Source: Euryarchaeota archaeon UBA126 (GTDB lineage Archaea; Thermoplasmatota; Poseidoniia; Poseidoniales; Thalassarchaeaceae). From it: a stretch of 15,474 nt of DNA. The notes under the pieces were generated by a model, which saw only the letters and a list, made by a program, of their open reading frames with translations, was not told where the DNA came from and did not search any database. The position numbers and the translations under genes are program-made. The stretch spans positions 1 to 15,474 of the forward strand of contig DAMG01000073.1 of assembly GCA_002497025.1 (NCBI GenBank), in the 5' to 3' direction. Below, piece after piece: positions 1-6,446 of the stretch (position 1 is its first letter; every line of letters starts with the position of its first letter).

Positions 1-1517
1 CCTAAATCAGAACAAATCAATTTGGCACTTATTCTTCCGCTCTCAAATATGGTGGGCAATCCACTTCCGGGATGTGTTCCTCCACCGACTAGGAATAGAT
101 CATCAAACTCTTCAAATCTATTTTGTGGTCTCCTCCAGAGCATTTGGTCTAATCCATGTGCTAGATTGAAAACTGCACCTTTGTAAATATCTCTTTCACC
201 CCAATCATCTGGAGTAACTATGGTTTCTGAAACTATATGTTCTTTCAAATCATCATATCCTAATTTCTTCATGGTTTCAAGCACTACATCTCTGTAGTCA
301 TGCTTTATTTCATCCCAATTTATTGATTCATGAACATTGGAAACAGGAACTAATACATAGATAGTTGAATGCCCATCTGGAGCCATTGAAGGGTCTGTTA
401 AGCATGCATTTTGGACATACAATGAAGGGTCGTCCCAGGTTATTTTATTCTCTGTCACATCTTTTAGATTCGTATGATAATCTTTTGATGCATATATTTG
501 ATGATGATCTAAATCATATTTCTTATCTACTCCAAGATAGAGCATGAACGTGGAACAAGAATACGATTTCTCATCTAATTTCTTGTCAGACCATCTTTTC
601 CTTAACTTATCAGGAATAAGCCCCTTCATCCCAGTTGCAAAATCTACATTCATCACGTATTTCTTGGCTGTGTAAGTATTCCTTTCAGTCTTAACACCAA
701 CTATTTTTTTACCATCAAAAAGACACTCTTCTACAGGTTCATTGAGGCATATTTCTACACCTAAATCTTCTGCTAATGCCCCCATTCTTTCAGTTACTGT
801 ACCTAATCCTCCTTTGGCGTGATAAATACCATACTCTAATTCTAAGAAAGATAATATTGTGAAAAGACTAGGTGCTTGAAATGGCGACATTCCTAGATAT
901 TTAGTCTGAAAACTCATCGCCAATTGCATTCTATCATCATCAAAAAACTTTGACAAATCAGATGCAACACTTCTCCAGGGCCTCAGAACCTGAGCCACCC
1001 GCAGAGCCCTTTTGTTTGCTAGATTGGTCCAACTTGTCCATGGAGAATTTAAACAACTTTTAGATAATTTCAATTTCTTCCTATTATCTAATACATATTT
1101 CCTGAATCCTTCAGCATCTTTCTTTCCACACAACTGCTCAATTTGTTTTACCATGTACTCGATGTCAGTACTAGCATTTAGAGCACCTCCTTCACCGAAC
1201 ACTAATCTGTAATTCGGATCAAGCTTGATGAGATTTAATTCTTCATGTGCATCTTTACCAATCGCTTGAAAAATCTCCTCAATCACTTCTGTATAATGGA
1301 AAAATGTAGGGCCGTTATCGTATCGATAACCGTCTTTTTCTATTACTTTGGTCCTACCCCCGACTCTATCCGTTTTCTCTAGAATTTTTACATTTAATCC
1401 CGCTTTCGCAAGTAACAATGAGCATGCAAGACCACCAGGCCCTGCTCCAACAATCAGCACATCCGAGTCTGAGTTTATCGATGCCTCAGGCTGGGAGGGA
1501 TACGTTTCGGCTTGCAT
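1..1517 (-). CDS. crtI: Phytoene desaturase (CrtI family), 3' end cut by the window edge
   Basis: FAD-dependent desaturase that introduces double bonds into phytoene on the way to neurosporene or lycopene. The reading frame is open over 505 codons to base 3, with no stop before the edge. Seen in the sequence: an N-terminal dinucleotide-binding motif GAGPGGL (residues 24-30) after a strand VLIV, then an acidic/arginine stretch EKTDRVGGRTK, a central segment YGIYHAKGGLGTVTERM, and the C-terminal FAD signature VGGGTHPGSGLPTIFESGR (477-495). CrtI enzymes are about 490-510 residues, so only a few residues should be missing. The ATG lies 2 bases after the crtB stop (TGAATATG), so the two are probably co-transcribed and coupled. 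Base composition after about codon 70 is much more AT-rich than the neighbours. The family includes other carotenoid oxidoreductases and saturases, so the exact number of desaturation steps cannot be read from the sequence. Confidence 0.93.
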   Translation of the reverse strand, partial: MQAETYPSQPEASINSDSDVLIVGAGPGGLACSLLLAKAGLNVKILEKTDRVGGRTKVIEKDGYRYDNGPTFFHYTEVIEEIFQAIGKDAHEELNLIKLDPNYRLVFGEGGALNASTDIEYMVKQIEQLCGKKDAEGFRKYVLDNRKKLKLSKSCLNSPWTSWTNLANKRALRVAQVLRPWRSVASDLSKFFDDDRMQLAMSFQTKYLGMSPFQAPSLFTILSFLELEYGIYHAKGGLGTVTERMGALAEDLGVEICLNEPVEECLFDGKKIVGVKTERNTYTAKKYVMNVDFATGMKGLIPDKLRKRWSDKKLDEKSYSCSTFMLYLGVDKKYDLDHHQIYASKDYHTNLKDVTENKITWDDPSLYVQNACLTDPSMAPDGHSTIYVLVPVSNVHESINWDEIKHDYRDVVLETMKKLGYDDLKEHIVSETIVTPDDWGERDIYKGAVFNLAHGLDQMLWRRPQNRFEEFDDLFLVGGGTHPGSGLPTIFESGRISAKLICSDL

Positions 1518-1519
1518 AT

Positions 1520-2536
1520 TCAATCCTCTTGCACGATGCTAATTACGCCAAGAGTCGACATCAGCACATTTGCCTTCTGCATGACGGTTAGGTTGAGGCG
1601 CTGAGACACAACGTCTCCACACAATTTCTCTGCTTGCTTAATCAATTGTGAATATACTGAGACCATAATAGTCGGGCTTTTTCTCGATTCTGGATGAATC
1701 ATTGGAAGTAATTTGACAGCTTCTTCTTTGTGAGCGTTACACCTCTGGATGTAATCTTTCATGAATTCTTGCCAATTTGGGTTTGAAGCAAGACTCGGGC
1801 TAGACAAGTCTGAGGTAGAAATTCCGAAGGATTGCAACTCAGAAGTAGGTAAGTAAACTCTACCCGATGCAAGGTCGGACTGAATATCTCTCAGTATGTT
1901 GACCTTCTGTAGGAAAATACCCATCTCATCGGCGTAGTGCTCAGCCTCTTGTCCATCGTAACCATACAGGTGGAGTAAACAAAGACCCACTGAGGATGCA
2001 ACGTTGTAACAATAACGTCGCAAATCTTCGTAGGTTCGGTAATTTGTGGGATAGAGGTCATCTTCCATACCGTCAATCAAGGAATGTAAGTGTTGAGCTG
2101 GAATATCGAATTTCTCAATCGTGTCCCAAAAGGCTAGGAAGAAATTTTCTTTTGGAAAATTGTCGTTTACCACTTCTTGGATGTTATCTCGCAGATAAAC
2201 AAGAGCGCAGAGCTTAGTGATGTGGGCCTCGTGATCTAGAGTCCCGCGAGAGCGATGTTTTTCGTCTAGATATTTGCACCGCTGCAAAGCTCTCAATCGA
2301 AGTGAGCCCATCTGTTGAGGGGTGAATGAAGAAAAATCAGGTAACCAATCTCCGTCAGCCACATCATCGGCCCTTCTACAAAAAGCATAGAGAGCTTTGA
2401 TACCATTTCTTTTGTCTTTGGGGAGAGTTTTGAATGCTCTCAAAAATGAGGACGAAGAACGCTTTGCGATTCTTTCGCATTCGAGGTAAGACTGCTCTAC
2501 TTTAGCAGTATCATTCCTCACGACGTCTCCCATCAT
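1520..2536 (-). CDS. crtB: Phytoene synthase (squalene/phytoene synthase family)
   Basis: Condenses two geranylgeranyl diphosphates head to head to phytoene, the first committed step of carotenoid synthesis. The 338-residue protein shows both Mg-diphosphate binding motifs of the family: RRADDVAD (54-61, D57/D61) and NILRDIQSD (213-221, D217/D221). It also has the conserved YCYNVASSVGL (175-185) and the tail of the second motif, SGRVYLP (224-230). Length is slightly above the usual 290-310 because of an N-terminal lead-in. Two adjacent ATG codons exist and the first is used here. A TATA-like box TTAAATAA is centred 26 bases upstream, which suggests a leaderless transcript. crtI follows directly. 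With crtI as partner, phytoene rather than squalene synthase is the better call. Confidence 0.95.
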   Translation of the reverse strand: MMGDVVRNDTAKVEQSYLECERIAKRSSSSFLRAFKTLPKDKRNGIKALYAFCRRADDVADGDWLPDFSSFTPQQMGSLRLRALQRCKYLDEKHRSRGTLDHEAHITKLCALVYLRDNIQEVVNDNFPKENFFLAFWDTIEKFDIPAQHLHSLIDGMEDDLYPTNYRTYEDLRRYCYNVASSVGLCLLHLYGYDGQEAEHYADEMGIFLQKVNILRDIQSDLASGRVYLPTSELQSFGISTSDLSSPSLASNPNWQEFMKDYIQRCNAHKEEAVKLLPMIHPESRKSPTIMVSVYSQLIKQAEKLCGDVVSQRLNLTVMQKANVLMSTLGVISIVQED

Positions 2537-2612
2537 ATATTCACATCCTCGAAGATTCTTATTTAATGAAGTGTTTTCTCAATTGTCCCCTAATTCTAGA
2601 ATTATTCAATTG
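2537..2612 (-). promoter_or_regulatory. Probable crtB-crtI promoter: TATA-like box and upstream palindrome
   Basis: Read on the minus strand, TTAAATAA (2566-2559) is centred about 26.5 bases before the crtB ATG at 2536, the expected archaeal TATA-to-start distance for a leaderless mRNA. About 35 bases further upstream, just after the stop of the kinase gene, lies a perfect 14-bp palindrome TAATTCTAGAATTA (2591-2604), flanked on both sides by CAATTG (2580-2585 and 2607-2612). The palindrome could bind a dimeric regulator or form a small hairpin at the end of the upstream transcript. A GAGG lies about 10 bases before the ATG and could act as ribosome binding site if transcription starts earlier. 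Function is inferred. Confidence 0.5.
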
Positions 2613-3850
2613 GTGTATCGCGGCACCGGCTCTGGAATTGGCAAACAGGCGCGAAATTCTTCCAGATAAGGACTCATCGAACTGATGAGTTTCACGTCGG
2701 GATGTGTTCTGATAACCAAACCGTCCAGATACATCAGTGCTCGGATGATAGGAAACGCCTCCTCGCCGAATACAGCCCCTGCATCCTCGACCGCACAACG
2801 AACAGTCTTCATCATGATTTGAGTAAGACTTTGCTCTCCAACAGAACGCATCTCAAAGTCGTGATATATATCGTACATTTTCGCCATATATTCCTCTTTT
2901 TTCTTTTCATCTAGAGTATCTTCGGATAGCCCTAGCAACGCCTCGAATGCACCATTTAAGTTGCTATTCGATAGATGTTCAAAGAATCGGAATAAAGAAC
3001 TGCTCACAAGGGTTGGTGCGTGACAAATTGCACCATTATCGATAAACACAAACATTCCATCATCATCGATGATACAGTTACCAGGATGCAAGTCTCCATG
3101 GAAAGTTCCTATGCCAAATAGATAGGCGCCATGAATTCGAAATAGATCTAACAAAGTCGACCAGGAGAGAGTTCCTGAATCTATTCCATCTTCCAAGGAA
3201 TCCCCTCTGATGAATTCTGAAACCAGTACGTGCTCATTAGATAATTCATCGTAATATTTCGGGAACCGGAGTCTGTGCATTTGGAAGGTATCGTCTATAT
3301 CCATCTGAATTCCCTTCAATTCATCCGCCCCAGCGATTTCGTTTCGTAGATCTAATTCTCTGGTAGTGTAATCTGCTACGTGATTTAGAAGCGCCACAGG
3401 GTTTCCTACCCTTCGTAACTTTGGCATAAAAATGAGGAATATTCGTAACCATCTCCGCATGCGCCTTACATCTCGTCGAAAGGATTTCTCGTTCTGAGCC
3501 TTGATGACTTTGATTACAACCTCTTCACCGGTCTTCAGGCGAGCTCGGTGAACTTGCCCCACCGAAGCCGCTGCGATGGGAACTTCATCAATTTCGTCGA
3601 AAGCATCGAAGAAACCTTCCGGGGCTCTCTTTTCGAGATTTTGAAACACGGCTTCAGAAGGAATACTCGACGCGTGCTGGTACAATTGCTGTAACTGCCG
3701 ACACTTTTCAACAGGGATTAAATCACTTCGCAGTGCAAAGATTTGGGCTAGTTTTACCGCTAGTAGTCCCTGTGATTGAATCCACTCTAAATCAGCAGGT
3801 CCAGACTTCAAGATTTGTCGCATAAACCTAGCGAATGTCCAGACACGCAT
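2606..3850 (-). CDS. ABC1/UbiB-family atypical protein kinase-like protein
   Basis: The 414-residue product (from the ATG at 3850) has the order of motifs of the ABC1/UbiB/ADCK family. These are a KxGQ-like segment written VKLAQIFALRSDLIP (residues 32-46), the alanine-rich loop AAASVGQVHRA (93-103), the nucleotide-site lysine in VVIKVIK (K114), an ELDLRNE segment (165-171), the catalytic HGDLHPGN (251-258), and a metal-binding Asp in FIDNGA (D271, here DNG instead of DFG). Family members support isoprenoid quinone synthesis or prenyl-lipid metabolism as ATPases or kinases. Lying just upstream of crtB, a role in carotenoid or quinone lipid handling is plausible but inferred. The open frame continues upstream to an ATG at 3988, but the ATG at 3850 has GAGGGAGGT immediately before it, a weak TATA-like GATATTC about 25 bases upstream, and keeps the gene clear of the tRNA promoter. 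The KxGQ glycine is replaced by alanine. Confidence 0.85.
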   Translation of the reverse strand: MRVWTFARFMRQILKSGPADLEWIQSQGLLAVKLAQIFALRSDLIPVEKCRQLQQLYQHASSIPSEAVFQNLEKRAPEGFFDAFDEIDEVPIAAASVGQVHRARLKTGEEVVIKVIKAQNEKSFRRDVRRMRRWLRIFLIFMPKLRRVGNPVALLNHVADYTTRELDLRNEIAGADELKGIQMDIDDTFQMHRLRFPKYYDELSNEHVLVSEFIRGDSLEDGIDSGTLSWSTLLDLFRIHGAYLFGIGTFHGDLHPGNCIIDDDGMFVFIDNGAICHAPTLVSSSLFRFFEHLSNSNLNGAFEALLGLSEDTLDEKKKEEYMAKMYDIYHDFEMRSVGEQSLTQIMMKTVRCAVEDAGAVFGEEAFPIIRALMYLDGLVIRTHPDVKLISSMSPYLEEFRACLPIPEPVPRYTN

Positions 3851-3988
3851 ACCTCCCTCGCTCACTTTACAGAATATCAAGTGATGTTTCAGAATACAAA
3901 CTCCGACCGAGCACGATACTCCTGATTTTGAGGCGATTCTTTCTCCTTCGTCATTCTGAAATAGACCATACAAGCCGACATAACTCAA

Positions 3989-4073
3989 GCAGAGGTACCC
4001 GAGTGGTCAAAGGGGCTGGGATGAGGTCCCAGTGCGTAGTGCTTCGCAGGTTCAAATCCTGCCCTCTGCACCA
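3989..4073 (+). tRNA. tRNA-Leu (anticodon GAG), CCA encoded
   Basis: A complete cloverleaf can be folded by eye. Acceptor GCAGAGG (3989-3995) pairs fully with CCTCTGC (4063-4069), followed by discriminator A and encoded CCA (4071-4073). D stem CCC/GGG has a loop carrying GTGG. Anticodon stem CTGGG/CCCAG (4016-4020, 4028-4032) holds loop ATGAGGT with anticodon GAG at 4023-4025. A 13-nt long variable arm (4033-4045) marks a type II tRNA, and T stem GCAGG/CCTGC (4046-4050, 4058-4062) holds loop TTCAAAT. The long arm plus GAG gives leucine (CUC/CUU codons); no intron is seen. It lies on the plus strand between two minus-strand genes. An AT-rich GAAATAG about 25-31 bases upstream could be its TATA box. 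Confidence 0.96.
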
Positions 4074-4775
4074 TCACTTCATCTCAATTTCTGAAAATAC
4101 GATACCTGCAATTTCGCCAGCATCAAGCGGTTCGATTTCATGCTCTACGATAAGGTGACTAATCAGTCGATGCTGTTCTATATGGCCGCTACACTCCGGA
4201 CACTGAACGATTCGAGGTGCTCTGTAGCCAACAAATTCTGCTCTCCCCAACGGCGTCATCAACCTCGTTGCAGTACGTACGAGAACCATCCCGAATACTA
4301 ATGAGAAAATTATCAATCCGCATGTAAAGCCGGAGAGAATAGGTGCTGGAGGTCTACTTTGTAGCAACTGTATGTCATTGGCTACAAAATTCTGGGAGGA
4401 ATTTCGCATCTCGGAAATATCGATAATGTGGCTGAAGTTTTCATTTCTTACATTCAAGATTAATTCGGCACCATCATGATATTCCTCTATATCTAAATCT
4501 AGAGTGAATATACCATACATATCAGTTGTCGACTCTGTGCCTCTGAATGGATGGCAGTCATATTCTTGACTATTACAAACTATTTCCACATCATTGTAGT
4601 TCACTGTAGTCCCATCAGAGTATGTAATAATCCCACTAATTCGATAGGGCTCTGCTTCAACGAGAGAGGGGGACACAAAGAAAACTAGCAGAACGGCCAC
4701 CCATAGTGAACGCATGGATTTAGGGTGGAAGTAATTGTTTTCAATTGATGTTTGAATTTTACAATCATATTTCAT
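4074..4775 (-). CDS. Secreted-face beta-domain protein with one membrane span and a cytoplasmic C2H2-type zinc finger
   Basis: No named family recognised; 233 residues. Layout read from the sequence: a signal-peptide-like or anchor segment (about 22-41, hydrophobic WVAVLLVFFVSPSLVEA); a beta-rich domain (44-135) whose pattern ISGIITYSDGTTV...TTDMYGIFTLDL resembles carboxypeptidase-regulatory-like/Ig-like domains, with C67 and C74 able to form a disulfide; a membrane span (about 146-167); then a positively charged turn and a CxxC-x11-H-x4-H zinc-finger pattern (C192, C195, H207, H212) near the C-terminus. Topology would place the beta domain outside and the finger inside. The ATG at 4775 is favoured because TATTATAC is centred about 27 bases upstream (leaderless). 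The ATG at 4715 would give a more ordinary signal peptide (MRSLW start). The stop codon directly touches the CCA end of the convergent tRNA. Function unknown. Confidence 0.7.
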   Translation of the reverse strand: MKYDCKIQTSIENNYFHPKSMRSLWVAVLLVFFVSPSLVEAEPYRISGIITYSDGTTVNYNDVEIVCNSQEYDCHPFRGTESTTDMYGIFTLDLDIEEYHDGAELILNVRNENFSHIIDISEMRNSSQNFVANDIQLLQSRPPAPILSGFTCGLIIFSLVFGMVLVRTATRLMTPLGRAEFVGYRAPRIVQCPECSGHIEQHRLISHLIVEHEIEPLDAGEIAGIVFSEIEMK

Positions 4776-4912
4776 AACGGGTATTAACTGACAAAGTAGT
4801 ATAATACCATATGGTTACGTTTTACTTCGTTATAGCCATGCGTCGGGAGAGCGTTGCGCGGGGGTTATAAAGTCGGAGACTTGCCTCTAATTAGAAGTCG
4901 GCAATTATAACA
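4776..4912 (-). promoter_or_regulatory. Intergenic promoter region before the membrane zinc-finger gene
   Basis: 137 bases without a gene. On the minus strand TATTATAC (4806-4799) is centred about 27 bases before the ATG at 4775, a good archaeal TATA match for a leaderless start. Further upstream are two near-direct repeats, TTATAAAGTCGG (4865-4876) and TTAGAAGTCGG (4891-4901), sharing AAGTCGG at a 25-base period. GACTT/AAGTC arms (4878-4882, 4895-4899) surround CTAATTAG. These could be regulator sites or the 3' hairpin of the MOSC transcript. Only the TATA position is reasonably supported. Confidence 0.45.
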
Positions 4913-5380
4913 TTATAGGAGAATGACCTGACTTCCGACCTCGACTCCTCCTTCTTCAATAACTGAAGCAGACCACCGAGACCACCCCAACTCTAACTCG
5001 TGATCGATTCGAGAAAACGCACCATCGATGAATGACTTCCCAATTTTACTGCAGGGGGCTGTTGGCTCACTAAGTTCAATCATCGCCTCACCAATCATCA
5101 TCCGAGTTCCTACTTCTAGCGTCGGCCAATCTATGCCTTCAATAGTGATGTTTTCTCCGGTAGTCCCAACATCAATGGCATGCCCCTCACTCTTTAATTT
5201 CTTAATTTGCTCCAATGAAAACAAGGTAACTGCTCGGGTGCCAACACCATTTTTCTTCTCCGTCCTGAATCGGTTGAAATCCCCCTTCACGCCAGCAAAA
5301 AGAATCTCGCCCTTGTCAATAGGTAACTTTGGAACCCCGCCCTCTGTACTGATGTTGATTGAATGTACTATAGCACTCAT
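4913..5380 (-). CDS. Stand-alone MOSC-domain protein
   Basis: 155 residues, matching the usual 150-220 for single-domain MOSC proteins, relatives of the C-terminal domain of Moco sulfurase. Seen: AGVKGDFNRFR (29-39), VTLFSLEQI (51-59), GENITIEGIDW (75-85), a beta segment IGEAMIELSEP, and the conserved cysteine of the family in APCSKI (C110). MOSC domains bind the molybdenum cofactor or carry sulfur or reduced nitrogen groups; the substrate of this one is unknown. The start at ATG 5380 is well supported by GGAGG (5388-5392) with a 7-base spacer. The frame is open a few codons further, to a TTG at 5398, but that would include the ribosome binding site. It is the last gene of the five-gene run, 14 bases after the stop of the small membrane protein. 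Confidence 0.87.
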   Translation of the reverse strand: MSAIVHSINISTEGGVPKLPIDKGEILFAGVKGDFNRFRTEKKNGVGTRAVTLFSLEQIKKLKSEGHAIDVGTTGENITIEGIDWPTLEVGTRMMIGEAMIELSEPTAPCSKIGKSFIDGAFSRIDHELELGWSRWSASVIEEGGVEVGSQVILL

Positions 5381-5394
5381 CAACACCCCTCCAA

Positions 5395-5520
5395 TCAACG
5401 TATGAATCTTGACGGATCATCAACAAAAAGGTATACTAAAACGCCCAATAGGACAATTCTTAGCGCCCATCTACCAAGATCCTTAACATCGAGTCCACCA
5501 CTCTCAGTCATATCATTCAA
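5395..5520 (-). CDS. Small single-span membrane protein, 41 residues
   Basis: Unrecognised small protein lying exactly in the gap between the kinase and MOSC genes. A ribosome-binding-like AGAGGTG (5532-5526) overlaps the kinase stop codon and sits 5 bases before a TTG codon (5520). An ATG in the same frame follows three codons later (5511, 38 residues). The product has a polar N-terminus (NDMTESGGLDVKDLGR), one hydrophobic stretch WALRIVLLGVLVYLFV (about 18-33) and a charged tail DDPSRFIR. Its stop (5395-5397) lies just before the Shine-Dalgarno sequence of the MOSC gene. Support is the clean operon spacing and the membrane-span composition; no homologue is known to me. The same frame is open further upstream, but that part overlaps the kinase gene and is not expected to be coding. 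Confidence 0.55.
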   Translation of the reverse strand: MNDMTESGGLDVKDLGRWALRIVLLGVLVYLFVDDPSRFIR

Positions 5521-5530
5521 CGGAACACCT

Positions 5531-6445
5531 CTAGAAATCAATCTGTTGGTCCAATCTATGTGCCATTTCCAAATATCGTTCTTTGAGCTCCTCATCTGGC
5601 TGAGCCATAACATGCTTCCAATATCTCCAAGCCGCAATCGAAAGTGTAGCATATCTGTGAAGTGCAGGTAAGACTAACTTCTCATCTTGAGTTAATGGGC
5701 GAATTGACTCATAGCCTTCCAGTAATGCATTCCATCTGTCGATAAGAGGCTCGTTTCCGTTCCAACCAAATCCAACGAAAGCCATCATAAGATCAAATGC
5801 ACAAGGGCCGATGAATGCCTCTTCCAAATCAAGAATCGCAGCGACTGCACCATCTCCAATGACATTATCCGGAAACACATCTCCATGCAAGATACCTTGT
5901 GGTAAACTCTCTGAGATTTGATTCTGCAAACTCCCAGATTCCTTCTTCAAAGTGAGGAGAAAATCAGACCATGTGTTTGTCTCATCTGCAATCACGAACA
6001 TTTCCTCGAATAGAGACCACCCCATTCTGTAATCATCTGGAAAACAATCTGCGGCAGGGATTTGGTGGAGACGAGCCAAGTTTTCTCCAAGGCTCTTTAG
6101 TGAATTCTCATCAGTGTCCAACATCCCGCCTTCAATGAATGGAAGCAGAGTCCAGGACATGCCCCCCTTCTCAGCAATGAGGCTTTCATTAGCCAACTGG
6201 ATTGGCACTGCAGTAGGTATGCCATGTTCATCGAGGTGACAATGTCTAGCGACAACGCGCCGCACTTCCTCGACCGTATTTGCGTTCCATACTTTCAGAA
6301 CTACTTTGGAAGCATCTGATAAAGTCAGGAGAATGTTGGTATTATCCCACCCTCCTTGTAATATTTCCATAGAGTTAAGATTTGGAAGCCCTGCCTGATT
6401 TAGCAAATCATTCGCATCATCAACTCCCACTTCTACACGTCGCAT
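5531..6445 (-). CDS. APH/homoserine-kinase-type small-molecule kinase
   Basis: 304 residues from the ATG at 6445; a GTG at 6454 would overlap the stop of the upstream gene by 8 bases and is a fair alternative. The fold markers of the aminoglycoside phosphotransferase/choline kinase/type II homoserine kinase superfamily are present. They are GGWDNTNILL near the N-terminus (resembling the ENTN segment of type II homoserine kinases), the ATP-site lysine in VVLKVW (K51), SLGENLARLH, the catalytic loop LHGDVFPDN (D189, N194), and the second metal Asp in ILDLEEA (D206) followed by GPCAFDLMMAF. Such kinases phosphorylate the hydroxyl of small metabolites. Its close coupling to a phospho-lyase-like PLP enzyme suggests the substrate is an amino alcohol (for example hydroxylysine or ethanolamine type). 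A homoserine kinase role feeding the threonine synthase 2.6 kb away is the main alternative. Confidence 0.85.
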   Translation of the reverse strand: MRRVEVGVDDANDLLNQAGLPNLNSMEILQGGWDNTNILLTLSDASKVVLKVWNANTVEEVRRVVARHCHLDEHGIPTAVPIQLANESLIAEKGGMSWTLLPFIEGGMLDTDENSLKSLGENLARLHQIPAADCFPDDYRMGWSLFEEMFVIADETNTWSDFLLTLKKESGSLQNQISESLPQGILHGDVFPDNVIGDGAVAAILDLEEAFIGPCAFDLMMAFVGFGWNGNEPLIDRWNALLEGYESIRPLTQDEKLVLPALHRYATLSIAAWRYWKHVMAQPDEELKERYLEMAHRLDQQIDF

Positions 6446-6446
6446 T

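Noticed and set aside
3851..3988. Upstream extension of the ABC1 kinase frame to an ATG next to the tRNA
   Set aside because: The added 46 residues show no family similarity, the ATG lies one base from the tRNA gene and would require a promoter inside it, while the ATG at 3850 has GAGGGAGGT before it and fits the start of the conserved region.
3835..4158. Plus-strand open frame running across the tRNA
   Set aside because: It would translate the tRNA sequence itself; the cloverleaf is complete and unambiguous.
3989..4775. Integrated element at the 3' end of the tRNA-Leu
   Set aside because: No integrase, no second copy of the tRNA 3' end and no phage or plasmid genes are seen in the following bases.
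5028..5405. 125-residue plus-strand open frame opposite the MOSC gene
   Set aside because: It is antisense to a gene with family motifs and a good ribosome binding site, and has no domain of its own.
5521..5652. Longer version of the small membrane protein, overlapping the kinase gene
   Set aside because: This part lies inside the well-supported kinase reading frame; the hydrophobic protein is complete without it.
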